A stretch of 10,613 nt of DNA from Rhodospira sp. GTDB taxonomy: Bacteria > Pseudomonadota > Alphaproteobacteria > Rhodospirillales > Rhodospirillaceae. Both the position numbers and the translations under genes were made by a program. The notes below the pieces were generated by a model. The model had not been told where the DNA came from, searched no databases, and saw nothing but the letters and a program-made list of their open reading frames with translations. The DNA is taken from positions 1 through 10,613 of the forward strand of contig JANQGN010000076.1 in NCBI GenBank assembly GCA_028277295.1, in the 5' to 3' direction. Shown here in pieces: positions 10,106 through 10,613 of this stretch (positions within the stretch are counted from its first letter, which is position 1; every line of letters begins with the position of its first letter).

Positions 10106-10129
10106 CATGACAAAGCCGTGACTGTCGTG

Positions 10130-10158
10130 TTGTGGGTCCGTGACCCCATTGCTATAGT
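10130..10158 (+). promoter_or_regulatory. Probable sigma-70 promoter for prs
   Basis: TTGTGG (10130-10135) and TATAGT (10153-10158) are separated by 17 bases and face prs, predicting a transcript start near 10165 and a leader of about 134 bases. A perfect inverted repeat GGGTC-CGT-GACCC (10134-10146) starts within the -35 hexamer and runs into the spacer, where a repressor could bind; that role is speculative. Confidence 0.55.
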
Positions 10159-10298
10159 CCGCGCGCCCGACGCCGGGGGGATGACGGCGGCGCGCGGTCT
10201 TGCCATCGGGCGTGCTCGTCCGGGATCAGCGCCGTGCCGAGGCCCAATCGCCCGGCTTCATTTCGCCACCGCCTTCTCGCCCGTGGGGACCCCGGCCC

Positions 10299-10613
10299 AT
10301 GAAACTCGTGGCCTGCAACGGCAACCGTCCGCTGTCCGAAGCCATCGCCGCCTACCTGAACATTCAACTCACGGATGCCTCCGTCCGCCGCTTTTCCGAC
10401 ATGGAGGTCTTCGTCGAAATTCACGAGAACGTGCGCGGCGAGGATGCCTTCGTCCTCCAGCCCACGTCCTACCCGGCCAACGACAATCTGATGGAACTGC
10501 TGGTCACGCTGGACGCCCTGCGGCGCAGCTCCGCCCGGCGCATCACGGCCGTGATCCCCTATTTTGGGTATGCCCGGCAGGATCGCAAGACCTCGCCGCG
10601 CACGCCGATCACC
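10299..10613 (+). CDS. prs: Ribose-phosphate pyrophosphokinase (PRPP synthetase), 5' part
   Basis: This enzyme makes PRPP from ribose 5-phosphate and ATP, feeding nucleotide, histidine, tryptophan and NAD synthesis and salvage, including the Upp reaction encoded upstream. Only the first 105 residues are in the window; the full protein is usually about 310-320 residues, so it is cut by the edge and not broken. Family marks are the N-terminal LVACNGNRPLSEAIA block (3-17), RFSDMEVFVEI (31-41, the FSDGE-type motif), NDNLMELLVTLDALRR (61-76), and the ATP-contacting loop IPYFGYARQDRK (86-97). The last visible residues, TSPRTPIT, run into the expected flexible loop. The ATG at 10299 is preceded by GTGGGGA (10283-10289). 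It has its own promoter and a leader of about 134 bases. Confidence 0.96.
   Translation, partial: MKLVACNGNRPLSEAIAAYLNIQLTDASVRRFSDMEVFVEIHENVRGEDAFVLQPTSYPANDNLMELLVTLDALRRSSARRITAVIPYFGYARQDRKTSPRTPIT

Overview
The window is high-GC DNA with the gene content of an alphaproteobacterium. The Upp, GluRS, CysRS and PRPP synthetase sequences, the RhlE-type helicase and the CTAGAGC-type palindromic repeat together suggest a Rhodospirillales-like organism. That placement is inferred from pattern, not from a database search. All the genes read as intact chromosomal genes except where the window edges cut. I see no phage, integrase, transposase, CRISPR array, tRNA or rRNA.

Layout, left to right. 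Positions 1-765 (+) encode an exported YafK/DpaA-like L,D-transpeptidase-fold enzyme. Positions 766-1137 are a leader region with a near-consensus sigma-70 promoter. Positions 1138-3588 (+) encode a RhlE-type DEAD-box RNA helicase with a very long, charged, low-complexity tail. Its stop codon lies inside a 122-bp palindromic repeat (3585-3706) that probably also terminates transcription. Positions 3770-4912 (+) encode a fusion of a cyclic-nucleotide-binding domain to a CPBP/Abi (Rce1-like) membrane domain. It converges on cysS (6325-4934, -). Divergent from cysS is a small coiled-coil, single-membrane-span protein (6561-6890, +). It converges on a leftward cluster, gltX (9344-7944), upp (7928-7275) and a cupin (7226-6897), which is probably one operon. 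Divergent from gltX is an isochorismatase-family hydrolase (9476-10018, +). A strong hairpin and a promoter then lead into prs (10299 onward, +), which runs off the right edge.

Functionally, most of the window is housekeeping: two aminoacyl-tRNA synthetases, uracil salvage, which consumes PRPP, and PRPP synthesis itself only about 2.4 kb away. The RNA helicase and the peptidoglycan enzyme complete this set. The least ordinary parts are three. The first is the cNMP-binding/CPBP fusion, whose canonical protease residues are changed at two positions and whose gene has clearly lower GC than its neighbours. The second is the palindromic element at the end of the helicase gene. The third is the helicase's roughly 440-residue tail, which carries an embedded short hydrophobic motif. 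I did not find a convincing new multi-gene system.
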